A stretch of DNA of 64,000 nt from CAIQIA01 sp945861105 (GTDB lineage: Bacteria; Cyanobacteriota; Cyanobacteriia; PCC-6307; Cyanobiaceae), in assembly GCA_947488815.1 (NCBI GenBank), contig CANLCC010000005.1, positions 1 to 64,000 on the forward strand, read 5' to 3'. The notes under the pieces were generated by a model, which did not search any database, was not told where the DNA came from, and saw only the letters and a program-made list of their open reading frames with translations. Shown here piece after piece: positions 44,090 through 52,264 of this stretch. Positions within the stretch are counted from its first letter, which is position 1, and each line of letters starts with the position of its first letter. The position numbers and the translations under genes were made by a program.

Positions 44090-44978
44090 CATCGGCCGGG
44101 CTGGCCGGACGGAGGGCATGGTCGCGCTGGTGGCTGTCGCTGAGGGCCGCCGCCAGGTCGTAGCGCGGACTCCAGGCCAGTTCGCGTTCCAGCCGCTCCA
44201 CCGATGTGAGGAAATGGCTGAGCCGCAGGGGAAAGGCCTTGCGGGCCTTGGGATCGAGCCGGCTGGCATCGAAGAATCGACGGTCGACGGTCGCCGGGTC
44301 GATGCCGCAGGCGCGGGCGGCGGCATCCACCAGACCCAGCAGGGTGACCCCCTGGCGGCCTGAGCAGTTGTAGATGCGGTTGGTGGCTGCCTCCACCTCC
44401 AGGCAGCGGGCCATGGCCATGGCCAGGTCGTCCACATGGCCGAGCTGGGTGATGGTGGTGCCGTCGCCGGGAATCGGCACGGGCAGCTGGTGCACGAGCC
44501 GATCAAAGAACCAGGCCTCGATCGGGTTGTAGTTGCCCGGCCCGATGATGTAGGTGGGTCGGAAGCTGGTGAAGGGAATCCCCTCCCGGACCAGCCAGGC
44601 TTCGGTTTCGGCCTTGCCGGCGTGGCGGCTGGCGGGGTCGGTGGGGGCGTCCTCCCCGAGGGGGAGCAGGGGGCTGTCGGCGTAGACACCGGCCGACGAC
44701 ACATAGACGAAGCGGTGGGACGGGGCCCCCGTGCGCTCGACCACCGCCTGGCTGTCGGCCAGGGTGCGCCCCGAGCTGTCGATGATCACGTCGAAACGGC
44801 GGCCCTGCAGGGCCGCCAGCCCCTCTGCGGTGCTGCGGTCTCCGGCCAGATGCTCAACGCCGGCGGGCAGGGGCTGGCGGCCGCGGGTCAGCAGGGTCAG
44901 GGCATGGCCCTGGGCCAGCAGCCGGGCCACCAGCGGCGGTCCGATGAAGCGGGTGCCGCCCATCACCAGGATGTCCAT
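44058..44978 (-). CDS. NAD-dependent epimerase, CSP41-like
   Basis: This 306-residue extended SDR protein starts MDILVMGGTRFIGPPLVARL, with GGTRFIG as the dinucleotide-binding loop, and has VYVSSAGVYADSPLLPLGED and FRPTYIIGPGNYNPIEAWFF. This matches the cyanobacterial relatives of plastid CSP41, which bind and cut stem-loop RNA and stabilise plastid ribosomal RNA. The Tyr-x3-Lys pair is altered (around HAGKAETE), as in CSP41, so classical epimerase activity is uncertain. Confidence 0.86.
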   Translation of the reverse strand: MDILVMGGTRFIGPPLVARLLAQGHALTLLTRGRQPLPAGVEHLAGDRSTAEGLAALQGRRFDVIIDSSGRTLADSQAVVERTGAPSHRFVYVSSAGVYADSPLLPLGEDAPTDPASRHAGKAETEAWLVREGIPFTSFRPTYIIGPGNYNPIEAWFFDRLVHQLPVPIPGDGTTITQLGHVDDLAMAMARCLEVEAATNRIYNCSGRQGVTLLGLVDAAARACGIDPATVDRRFFDASRLDPKARKAFPLRLSHFLTSVERLERELAWSPRYDLAAALSDSHQRDHALRPASPADVSGDAALLAG

Positions 44979-45049
44979 GGAGCCAACGCGCCGGATGCGC
45001 CGCCATTCAACCCCCCGGCCGGGAAGATGGAGTGAGCATCCAGGCTCCG

Positions 45050-45820
45050 ATGGAGATCATCCCGGCCATCGATCTGCTCGACGGCCAGTGCGTCCGTCTG
45101 CATCAGGGGGACTACGACCGCGTCACCCGCTTCGCCGATGACCCCGTGCAGCAGGCGCTGGAGTGGCAGCGACAGGGGGCGACACGGCTCCACCTGGTCG
45201 ACCTCGATGGTGCCCGCAGCGGTGAGGCGGCCAACGACGGAGCGGTGCGGGCCATCACCGCCGCCCTGGCCATTCCCGTGCAGCTGGGGGGCGGCGTGCG
45301 CAGCCGCGACCGGGCCGAAGACCTGCTGGCCTGCGGGCTCGACCGGGTGATCCTGGGCACGGTGGCCGTTGAGCAGCCCGCGCTCGTGCGTGAGCTGGCG
45401 GCGGCCCACCCCGGTCGCATCGTCGTCGGCATCGATGCCCGTGACGGTCGGGTCGCCACCCGCGGCTGGCGGGAAGAGAGCAGCGTCGAGGCCACAGCCC
45501 TGGCCGCCAGCCTCGCCGACAGCGGCATCGCCGCCATCATCAGCACCGACATCGCCACCGATGGCACCCTGGCGGGCCCCAACCTCGACGCCCTGCGTGC
45601 CATGGCCACCGCCGCCGCGGTTCCCGTGATCGCCTCAGGGGGCATCGGTGACCTGGCCGATGTGCTCAGCCTGCTGGCGCTCGAACCGCTGGGGGTGGAA
45701 GGGGTGATCATCGGCCGGGCGCTGTATGACGGCCGCCTTGACCTGGCTGAGGCGATCGCTGCCGTCGGACCGGGCCGCTGGCAGGACCCGCCCGTTGTCG
45801 GAGATGGTGTGATTGTCTGA
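45050..45820 (+). CDS. hisA: Phosphoribosylformimino-5-aminoimidazole carboxamide ribotide isomerase HisA
   Basis: This 256-residue TIM-barrel enzyme opens the ribose ring of ProFAR in histidine synthesis. The N-terminal MEIIPAIDLLDGQCVRLHQG with the catalytic Asp, QLGGGVRSRDRAEDLL, and STDIATDGTLAGPNLDAL with the second catalytic Asp are present. The ATG at 45050 is the normal start; a GTG at 45032 would add six residues. The gene is followed by a Fur-family regulator. Confidence 0.95.
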   Translation: MEIIPAIDLLDGQCVRLHQGDYDRVTRFADDPVQQALEWQRQGATRLHLVDLDGARSGEAANDGAVRAITAALAIPVQLGGGVRSRDRAEDLLACGLDRVILGTVAVEQPALVRELAAAHPGRIVVGIDARDGRVATRGWREESSVEATALAASLADSGIAAIISTDIATDGTLAGPNLDALRAMATAAAVPVIASGGIGDLADVLSLLALEPLGVEGVIIGRALYDGRLDLAEAIAAVGPGRWQDPPVVGDGVIV

Positions 45821-45869
45821 ATGACCCCTGGACAGCCGCCTAGACTGGGTCATCTTTCGCTGTGCTGAT

Positions 45870-46334
45870 TTGCGCTCCCAGGCGCCGCCATCTCCCCGGG
45901 ACCCGTCTCCGGCCAGCACTGCAGGTCTGGAGGGAGCCTATCGGGACTGCCGGAACCGGGGCCTGCGCCTGAGCCGTCAGCGCCGATTGGTGCTCGAGAT
46001 TCTCTGGCGCACCGGCGGCCACCTCAGCGCCCGCGATATCTTCGAGCAGCTCAATGCCGACGGCCGGCGCATCGGCCACACCTCGGTGTATCAGAACCTC
46101 GAATCCCTGCATGACAACGGGGTGATCGAGTGTCTTGACCGCGCCGGTGGGCGTCTCTACGGCCATCGCACCGACCCCCACAGCCATCTCACCTGCCTCG
46201 AGAGCGGTCAGATCAGCGACCTCGACATCCAGCTCCCCCCTGAGCTGCTGCAGCAGATCGAGGCCGCCACCGGTTTCGAGATCGAGTCGTACAGCCTTCA
46301 GCTCCAGGGCCGGCCGCGGTCGGCAACGGCATGA
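45870..46334 (+). CDS. Fur-family transcriptional regulator with altered zinc motif
   Basis: This 154-residue protein has the Fur winged helix (LRLSRQRRLVLEILWRTGGHLSARD and RRIGHTSVYQNLESLHDNGV) and a dimerisation domain with DPHSHLTCLESGQISDLD. Most Fur/PerR proteins have CxxC at this point; here the second Cys is Ser (CLES), and no C-terminal CxxC exists, so the structural zinc site is reduced. The regulatory His residues remain. The start appears to be TTG at 45870. Its stop overlaps the next gene's ATG (ATGA). It may control metal uptake or peroxide response. Confidence 0.83.
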   Translation: MRSQAPPSPRDPSPASTAGLEGAYRDCRNRGLRLSRQRRLVLEILWRTGGHLSARDIFEQLNADGRRIGHTSVYQNLESLHDNGVIECLDRAGGRLYGHRTDPHSHLTCLESGQISDLDIQLPPELLQQIEAATGFEIESYSLQLQGRPRSATA

Positions 46335-47962
46335 GGGCGGGACTGCGGCTGCTGCTGCTGGCCCCCGCCTGGCAGCGGCAGGGGCTGGAGGCCTGGTTCA
46401 CGGCCCGGCTGGAGGATCTGCAGGTGGTGGGCGAACCCACCCAGGCCCCTGACCTGGTGCTGTGGGTGCTGCGGGGGGACGAGGACCCGGACGCCGTTGC
46501 CAGCGACCTTGCCCTGGCCCGGGACCGCTGGGGACCGGTGCCGGTGCTGCTGGTGCTTTCGCTTGATCCGGCCGACCAGGCCACCGCCTGGCTGGCCCTG
46601 CCCGTGGAGGGTCTGCTGCATCAGCCCAGTGCCGAGCGCATGCTCGAGGCCCTTGAGGTGCTGGCGACGGGGGGGCGGCTGGTGGATCTGCCGGCGGCGG
46701 CGGCGGCCGCTGCCGCCACGCCCCTGGAGGGCGGGGTGGCGCAGAGCCTGCTGCGCAGCGGCCTCGCCGAGATCGCCGCTGAACGCCGCCGTCTGCAGGG
46801 CTGGGCCCGTCGTGGCTCCCTCGGCTGGCTGTCGAGGTGGCTGCTGGAGGGCCGCCTGCGGGAACTGGCGATGGCCGAGCAGGTGCTGCGGCTGATCTGG
46901 CGGGTCCCGGTCGCGCCCGCGGCCACCGTCGTCCCCAGCGGCCTGGGCACCCGACCCTTGCCCCTGGCCGCCGCCCCCCTGAGCTACACCCTCCCGGACC
47001 GTCGGCCCCTCACCCTGCTGGCCCATCTCGACGAGCGCCTGCGCGAGGGCTGCCGCGACCTGGACCTCGGCGCTGGGATGGCCCCCCTGCTGGCCCTCGA
47101 GGCCCTGCGACCGGAGCAGCGCACGCAGCTGCTGCAGTCGCTGCTGCACGAGTTCCGCCTGCTGGTCGATCGTCTGGCGACCGAAGCGCCGACGGCGGTC
47201 GACGACCCCTGGCGGCTGCAGCAGCCCCGCCTGCGCCGACGGGCGCTGCAGGGGCTGCTCGGGGCTTACACCCGCCTGCCGCGGGAGGGGGAATTGGTGG
47301 CCCCGCTGGAGCTGCTGCAGGACGATCCGCTGCTGGCGGAGGAGGATCCCGAACTGCCCGACCTCTGGCCCTGTCTGCAGGCGCTGCTCAGCGGCCGTCC
47401 GCTGCTGCTGGAGGGGGCGCTGGTGGCACCGGATGAGCCCATCGCTCTGCTGGAACTGCAGCGGCAGCTCAGCAACTGGCTGGTGCGCAATGCCGAACTG
47501 ATCGCCCGGCGCCTGATCGAGGCGGCGGCGGCGTGGCCTGAGCTGCGTCGGGCGCTGCTGGTGGAGGAGCTGCTGGCCACCCGTGAACTGGAGCGGTTTC
47601 GCAATCGCCTCAATGCCCGCGACCGCTGGCTGGCCCTGGTCGAGCGACCGCGGGCGATCTTCGAGAGCCGTCGGTTGCTGTACGCGATCGAGAACCACCG
47701 CATCGCGCCGCAGATGCAGCGCGAGATCCGGGATGCCGAGCTGCGCCGCCTCGGGCTCTGGCCGCAGCTGGTGACCCTGCTGCTCGAGGTTCGCGATGCC
47801 CTGGCCCCGCAGGTGGCCCTGCTGCTCAACCGGCTGGGGCAGCTGGCGGTGCTGCTGCTGACCCAGGTGCTGGGCCGGGCCATCGGTCTCATCGGCCGCG
47901 GCATTCTCCAGGGGCTCGGCCGCGGCCTGCAGAATGCCACCACGCCACCGGAGCGCCCCTGA
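46331..47962 (+). CDS. DUF3685 / Ycf55-like protein
   Basis: This 543-residue protein begins with a receiver-like alpha/beta region (RLLLLAPAWQRQGLEAWFTA to about residue 120), then a long helical Ycf55-type domain with RRGSLGWLSRWLLEGRLREL, RNRLNARDRWLALVERPRAIFES split near 420-445, and amphipathic C-terminal helices. The match to DUF3685/Ycf55 is by pattern. Ycf55 is encoded in red algal plastids and has no known function. The gene is translationally coupled to the Fur-family gene upstream. Confidence 0.78.
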   Translation: MRAGLRLLLLAPAWQRQGLEAWFTARLEDLQVVGEPTQAPDLVLWVLRGDEDPDAVASDLALARDRWGPVPVLLVLSLDPADQATAWLALPVEGLLHQPSAERMLEALEVLATGGRLVDLPAAAAAAAATPLEGGVAQSLLRSGLAEIAAERRRLQGWARRGSLGWLSRWLLEGRLRELAMAEQVLRLIWRVPVAPAATVVPSGLGTRPLPLAAAPLSYTLPDRRPLTLLAHLDERLREGCRDLDLGAGMAPLLALEALRPEQRTQLLQSLLHEFRLLVDRLATEAPTAVDDPWRLQQPRLRRRALQGLLGAYTRLPREGELVAPLELLQDDPLLAEEDPELPDLWPCLQALLSGRPLLLEGALVAPDEPIALLELQRQLSNWLVRNAELIARRLIEAAAAWPELRRALLVEELLATRELERFRNRLNARDRWLALVERPRAIFESRRLLYAIENHRIAPQMQREIRDAELRRLGLWPQLVTLLLEVRDALAPQVALLLNRLGQLAVLLLTQVLGRAIGLIGRGILQGLGRGLQNATTPPERP

Positions 47963-47966
47963 GCCA

Positions 47967-48503
47967 ATGGCCGCTGTCCTTGCCTTGCTGCTGTCCCTGC
48001 TGATTGCTGTGGGGGGGGCTGCCCCCGCCTGGGCCTCCAGGGACACCGACAGCTACGACGGCAACATCTTTGCCCTGTACGCCGGCAACGGCGCCCTGGT
48101 GCCGCCGCGGATGACCCTGGCCGAGGCCCTCAAGGGTGAGCGCCCGGTGCTGCTCGCCTTCTATCTCGATGACAGTGCGGCCAGCAAGGCCTTCGCTCCC
48201 CTCCTCTCGGACCTCCAGGGCCGCTGGGGGCGGGCGGTGGAGCTCATCGCCCTGGCCAGTGATCCCTACCGCGCTGATCCGGCGGCGGCCAGCGACGACC
48301 CGTCCCATTACTGGTCGGGGGTGGTGCCGCAGCTGCTGGTGATTGATGGCGATGGTGTTGTGCGCTTCAACGGCCAGGGCCGCATCGACGAGCAGGCCGT
48401 GGAACAGGCCCTGGCGGCCGCGACCGGTCTGCCGGCGGCGGCCGATGGGACCCGCCGCCGCACCGAGAGCTTCAACGAGTACAACAGCGAGGTGGTGTCC
48501 TGA
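47967..48503 (+). CDS. Exported thioredoxin-fold protein without CxxC
   Basis: This 178-residue protein has a signal peptide ending near APAWASRD and then a thioredoxin-like domain: RPVLLAFYLDDSAASKAFAP, VELIALASDPYR, and VVPQLLVIDGDGVVRFNGQG with the cis-Pro. The position of the CxxC active site is taken by DDSAAS, and the mature protein has no Cys, so it cannot be a thiol oxidoreductase. A chaperone or assembly role in the lumen is possible. It begins 4 bp after the Ycf55-like gene. Confidence 0.82.
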   Translation: MAAVLALLLSLLIAVGGAAPAWASRDTDSYDGNIFALYAGNGALVPPRMTLAEALKGERPVLLAFYLDDSAASKAFAPLLSDLQGRWGRAVELIALASDPYRADPAAASDDPSHYWSGVVPQLLVIDGDGVVRFNGQGRIDEQAVEQALAAATGLPAAADGTRRRTESFNEYNSEVVS

Positions 48504-48511
48504 GGCCAGGG

Positions 48512-48769
48512 TCAGATCAACTTGCCGAGGAACACATCACCGAAGTCGTGATCGAACATGTTCGCCGACATGGCCTCGAGCTCGTCGTCTGAGCGGCCTG
48601 CGAGGCGATGCAGATGGTGTCGCACCAGGCTGGGTTTGGAGACCTGGTGACCGTGCTCGGCCGCCAGGCGCACCAGTTCGTCGTGGCTGCGGGCAGCCCG
48701 CACCTTGTCGGACAGGGCGAGGTTGCGGCGGGCTTCGTCGAGGAAGCGATCCAGGTTGGCCTGGCTCAT
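48512..48769 (-). CDS. Nif11-domain protein
   Basis: This 85-residue protein starts MSQANLDRFLDEARRNLALS and continues with KVRAARSHDELVRLAAEHGH, the Nif11 helix pattern. In many cyanobacteria Nif11 domains are leader peptides of RiPP natural products and end in a double-Gly cleavage site before a Cys-rich core. Here there is no GG site and no Cys; the C-terminus is helical (SDDELEAMSANMFDHDF) and unlike a RiPP core. No modification enzyme is nearby. It faces the thioredoxin-fold gene and is divergent from the small ORF at 48930. Confidence 0.75.
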   Translation of the reverse strand: MSQANLDRFLDEARRNLALSDKVRAARSHDELVRLAAEHGHQVSKPSLVRHHLHRLAGRSDDELEAMSANMFDHDFGDVFLGKLI

Positions 48770-48929
48770 GGGATCCGATGGGCTGACACTGCACCCTTAG
48801 CGCCGCCGGGTGAAGATCACAGGTGCCGTCGAGACGGCTGCGTGCGGGATTGCCGACGCCACTGGTCGCGACTGCGCTGGCGACGCACCTTGGGAACAGT
48901 TGTGAGGCGACCTGGCCGTCTCCCGTTCC

Positions 48930-49100
48930 ATGACCACCGATCCGGTTGCCCTGCATCAGGGCCTCGACTATCCGCGGCTGGCCCGTCTGTACCGCCGCTC
49001 CCCCCAGTACCGGCGCATGTTGCGCACCTACCCGCTCCTGGCGGCCACCGTCGTGGCCTGTGCCATCGACGAGTGGGTGGATGACGGCCCTGCTGACTGA
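48930..49100 (+). CDS. 56-residue conserved-looking small protein
   Basis: ATG at 48930 opens MTTDPVALHQGLDYPRLARL, then YRRSPQYRRMLRTYPLLAAT and VVACAIDEWVDDGPAD. Codon third positions are strongly GC-biased like real genes here. A basic N-terminal half is followed by a short hydrophobic segment and an acidic end. It overlaps the start of the PiT-like membrane gene by 20 bp, so the two are probably translated together. No family is recognised. Confidence 0.6.
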   Translation: MTTDPVALHQGLDYPRLARLYRRSPQYRRMLRTYPLLAATVVACAIDEWVDDGPAD

Positions 49101-50202
49101 GTCTCCGTCGCCTGGGCTGGCGGCCCTGGCCTTCGGGCTTGCGGCGCTGGCCGTCGTCGGCAACGACGCGGTGCAGACCCTGGGGCCGTTTCTGAGCAGC
49201 AACCGCGACCGCACCCCCCGCTGGGTGCAGGGGCTGTTCATCGGTGCGCTGCTGGTGCTGGTGCTGCTGCTGGGCTGGTGGCGCGGCGACGGCGACCCCA
49301 GCTGGGGCCGACTGGCCACCTTCCCGGCGACGGTTCCCCTGGCCTGGACCGATCTGCTGCCGCCGCTGGCGGTGCTTGCCCTCACGGCCTGGGGGGCTCC
49401 GGTGAGCACCACGGTGTTGCTGCTGGCGGCCGTTGCACCAGCCGCCAGCAGTGATCTGGTGCTGCGGTCCGTGCTGGGGTACGGCCTGGCCCTGGGGGTG
49501 GCCCTGCCCGTTTACCTGCTGCTGGGCGTTCACCAGGACCCGGCCAGCCCGCCCTCGCCCTGGTGGACGCCCCTGCAGTGGCTGGCCACCGGCTGGCTGT
49601 GGACCCAATGGCTGATCCAGGACCTGGCCAATGTGTATGTGTATCTGCCGCGGCCCCTGGCGGCCGGCCCCCTGGCCCTGAGCCTGGCGGCCCTGCTGCT
49701 GGCTGTGGCCGTGCTGCTGCTCGGTCGTGGCGGCCCGGTGCAGAAGGTGGTGGAGGCCAAGACCGACAGCCACGATCGGCGGTCGGCGACCCTGATCAAC
49801 CTCGTCTACGGGCTGATTCTCTTCGGGCTGGGCCGCTGGAGCCCCCGGCCCCTCAGCACCACCTGGGTGTTTCTGGGGCTGCTGGCCGGGCGGGAGCTGG
49901 CCCTCACCTGCTGGCGCCGGCCCCGCCCCTGGGGGGCCACTGGCCGGCTGCTGGCCAGCGACCTGGCCAAGGCCATCGCCGGGCTGGCGGTGAGCCTGGC
50001 CCTGGCCCTGGGGCCCGGTCGCTTGTCAGGTGCCGTCGCCGGTGTCCATCCTGGGATGCTGCCCAGGACCGATGCTGCGCCGCCCACCGCTCCTGCGGCA
50101 GAAACCCTGGAACCTGGCGGCCCTGCTGCTGGCCCTGGTCACCGCCCTGCTGATGCTGCTGGCGGTGCTGTCGGTCCAGACCGAGCCGCAGCCGACCCGT
50201 GA
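49081..50202 (+). CDS. Polytopic membrane protein, weakly PiT-permease-like
   Basis: This 373-residue protein has about nine hydrophobic segments. Two stretches recall inorganic phosphate transporters: VVGNDAVQTLGPFLSSNRDR (compare GxNDxANxxGxxLSS) and LTAWGAPVSTTVLLLAAV (compare GxPVSTTH). The match is degenerate and the substrate is unknown. The last 40 residues are Pro/Gly/Ala-rich and are read out of frame through the start of the channel-like gene, a 131-bp overlap, so the natural end may once have been earlier. It sits between the 56-residue ORF and the channel-like gene. Confidence 0.7.
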   Translation: MTALLTESPSPGLAALAFGLAALAVVGNDAVQTLGPFLSSNRDRTPRWVQGLFIGALLVLVLLLGWWRGDGDPSWGRLATFPATVPLAWTDLLPPLAVLALTAWGAPVSTTVLLLAAVAPAASSDLVLRSVLGYGLALGVALPVYLLLGVHQDPASPPSPWWTPLQWLATGWLWTQWLIQDLANVYVYLPRPLAAGPLALSLAALLLAVAVLLLGRGGPVQKVVEAKTDSHDRRSATLINLVYGLILFGLGRWSPRPLSTTWVFLGLLAGRELALTCWRRPRPWGATGRLLASDLAKAIAGLAVSLALALGPGRLSGAVAGVHPGMLPRTDAAPPTAPAAETLEPGGPAAGPGHRPADAAGGAVGPDRAAADP

Positions 50203-51298
50203 CAGCCTCCATCTGACCGCCACCCCCCATCGGCTGGACCTGGCCCGGGGGGAACGGCGGGACTCGTTGCTGCTGCGTGATCCCGCCGTGCTGCGCCGCG
50301 GCCGACCGACGGGGGGCGATCCGCCGGCGGCGGGGGTGCTGCAGGTGGCAGCCGGGGTCTACGCGATGAACATCACCGCCATTGATCTGCGGGTGCCGTC
50401 GTTTGCCAGCACGGGGTATGTGTGGTTCCACTGGGATGAGCCCGTGCAGCGGTACCTGCAGGAGCATGACCTCAAACTCTGGCAGGTGATCACACCGGTC
50501 AACCTGCTGGACATTCCCCAGACGGCTGATGCTGTCTTCCAGCCGATCGGCGCCGACAACCCGATCCGCCGTGATGATGGCAGCTACTACCAGATCGTTG
50601 CCTACAAGGGAACCTTTTATATCGATCGCACTGATTTTCGCCGTCACCCCTTCACTCGACTCAGCCTCCCCCTGCTGCTGGAGGCCGACGACATCCTGCT
50701 GGATTATCATGCGTTTCGCCTTGTTCCTGATCTGCAGGGCAGCGGTGTGGGCCAGTTCATCGGTGTCAACACCGGCTGGATGAATCAGGGATGGAACCTG
50801 GCCGAATACCGCCATCACTACGCCACGGACTTTGGCTTCGGCAGCGGTGCAAGCGATTACAGTCAGCTTGCTTTTGATGTGGTCTACGGCACCTCGGCCT
50901 GGTCGTCGTTCTGGAAATTGCTGGTGCCATTGATGGTGGTGATGGCGATGGTGGTGGGGGCCACCAAGATGGATCCGGCCCAGTGGGAGGTCCGGCTGAC
51001 GATGCCTGTCACGGTGCTGCTCACCCTGGTGTTTCTGCAGCAGTCGTACAGCAGTGAACTGCCACCTCTGCCTTACCTCAGCTTCATTGATGAGCTGTAT
51101 GTGGTCGCCTATTCGCTGACCCTGTTGTCCTTTTTGCTGATGCTCTGGGGCTGCCGCCGCTACTACAGGGCCCTGGAGATCGAGGACGAAGACCTGCGCC
51201 GTCAGGTGCTGCAGCGTCTTGACCTTTCAGACGATTCCTGGCCCGCCGCCGTGCTGCTGGCCGGCCTCGTCAGTGGCGTGATCTGCTGGTTCAGCTGA
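50072..51298 (+). CDS. Pentameric ligand-gated ion channel homologue (ELIC/GLIC type)
   Basis: This 408-residue protein has an N-terminal membrane segment or signal (about 13-35), an exported beta-rich domain (about 90-275) and four C-terminal helices. Key resemblances to bacterial Cys-loop receptors are TGYVWFHW at 114-121, DFRRHPFTRLSLPLLLE at 188-204 (compare DFRLFPFDRQ in ELIC), the M1 segment WKLLVPLMVVMAMVVG, the M2 segment RLTMPVTVLLTLVFLQQS, and LPPLPYLSFIDELYVVAYSL at 330-349, matching ELIC LPRLPYTTVIDQ. It should form a pentameric channel in the inner membrane gated by an unknown ligand. No Cys loop, as in other bacterial members. Confidence 0.78.
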   Translation: MLRRPPLLRQKPWNLAALLLALVTALLMLLAVLSVQTEPQPTRDSLHLTATPHRLDLARGERRDSLLLRDPAVLRRGRPTGGDPPAAGVLQVAAGVYAMNITAIDLRVPSFASTGYVWFHWDEPVQRYLQEHDLKLWQVITPVNLLDIPQTADAVFQPIGADNPIRRDDGSYYQIVAYKGTFYIDRTDFRRHPFTRLSLPLLLEADDILLDYHAFRLVPDLQGSGVGQFIGVNTGWMNQGWNLAEYRHHYATDFGFGSGASDYSQLAFDVVYGTSAWSSFWKLLVPLMVVMAMVVGATKMDPAQWEVRLTMPVTVLLTLVFLQQSYSSELPPLPYLSFIDELYVVAYSLTLLSFLLMLWGCRRYYRALEIEDEDLRRQVLQRLDLSDDSWPAAVLLAGLVSGVICWFS

Positions 51299-52264
51299 CG
51301 CTGCGATCAGCCGGGCGCCGAGTCGCCAGAGGCGCTCGGCGCGGTCGTCATCCCGGGCCTCCTCGCTGGGTTCCGCCGGCGCGAACTGCAGGCGTCCCGG
51401 CCCCAGCACCCGCTGGCTCCAGTAGGACAGGCCGGGGTTGCCGTGGTCGACGGCGGTGGCGAGGGTGGCCAGCAGGCCTCCGGCCTGCTCCGGGCTGGCG
51501 GTGACCCGCAGCAGATCCCTGGCCAGCAGGGCGAAGAGGGCCTGGCCGACGGGGTTGTGGCCACGGCTGTGGCGGAAGAAGCCCCCCCGGTCGCGGGGGA
51601 TGACCAGGCCAGGACTCCAGGCGATCACCGGCAGCGGTGTGCCCGCCGCCTGCAGCTGCCGGTTCAGCTCGCGGGCCAGCAACAGGTTGGCCAGCTTGCT
51701 GTCCTTGTAGGCCTTCTCGGCATGGAAGGGCGCGGCGCCATCGACCATGGGGGCTCCGGCGCCGACCTCCAGGCCCTGAAGGTCACCCAGGCCCGCCGCC
51801 GGTCCCACCCGGCCCCCGGGGGTCGTGGGGTCATGGACCTCGGAGGCGGTGATCACCACCCGCGGTTGGCAGCCCCGCAGGAGCAGGGGCAGCAGCCCCT
51901 GCAGCAGGCATTGGTGGGCCAGCTGGTTGACCGCCAGGGTGAGCTCGAACCCCTGCACCGACCAGCGCGGTTCGCGGGCGCCGGCGTACTGGAGGCCGGC
52001 GTTGAGCACCAGGCTGTCGATGGGTTCCTGGCGTGCCAGCAGTTCGTCGACCAGGCGCTGCACCGCCACCAGATCGGCCAGGTCGGCCACCGGTGCCTGG
52101 CCGGGGTCAAGGCCCAGGGAGTCGGCCAGGGCCAGGGCCGTTGCTGCGGTGCGACAGGGCAGCAGCAGCCGATGGCCCGCCGCCTGCAGGCGCACCGCCG
52201 CCGCCCGGCCGATCCCCGAGCTGGCACCGGTCAGCAGGATCCGCCGCCCGGCCCCCGGACTCAT
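51227..52264 (-). CDS. SDR oxidoreductase, protochlorophyllide reductase-like
   Basis: This 345-residue protein has the NADP-binding TGASSGIG (12-19), the NAG motif (88-90) and the catalytic pair Y186-x3-K190. Beyond the general SDR pattern, DLQGLEVGAGAP and EKAYKDSKLANLLLARELNR closely follow light-dependent protochlorophyllide reductase (POR). It differs from the canonical POR at many other positions, so it is a divergent paralogue. Its ATG overlaps the chlI stop (ATGA), tying it to chlorophyll synthesis. Its 3' end overlaps the channel-like gene by 72 bp. Confidence 0.82.
   Translation of the reverse strand: MSPGAGRRILLTGASSGIGRAAAVRLQAAGHRLLLPCRTAATALALADSLGLDPGQAPVADLADLVAVQRLVDELLARQEPIDSLVLNAGLQYAGAREPRWSVQGFELTLAVNQLAHQCLLQGLLPLLLRGCQPRVVITASEVHDPTTPGGRVGPAAGLGDLQGLEVGAGAPMVDGAAPFHAEKAYKDSKLANLLLARELNRQLQAAGTPLPVIAWSPGLVIPRDRGGFFRHSRGHNPVGQALFALLARDLLRVTASPEQAGGLLATLATAVDHGNPGLSYWSQRVLGPGRLQFAPAEPSEEARDDDRAERLWRLGARLIAASAEPADHATDEAGQQHGGGPGIV

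Noticed and set aside
48512..48769. Lanthipeptide (prochlorosin-type) precursor
   Set aside because: The Nif11-like part lacks the double-Gly site and a Cys/Ser/Thr-rich core, and there is no LanM gene in the window.
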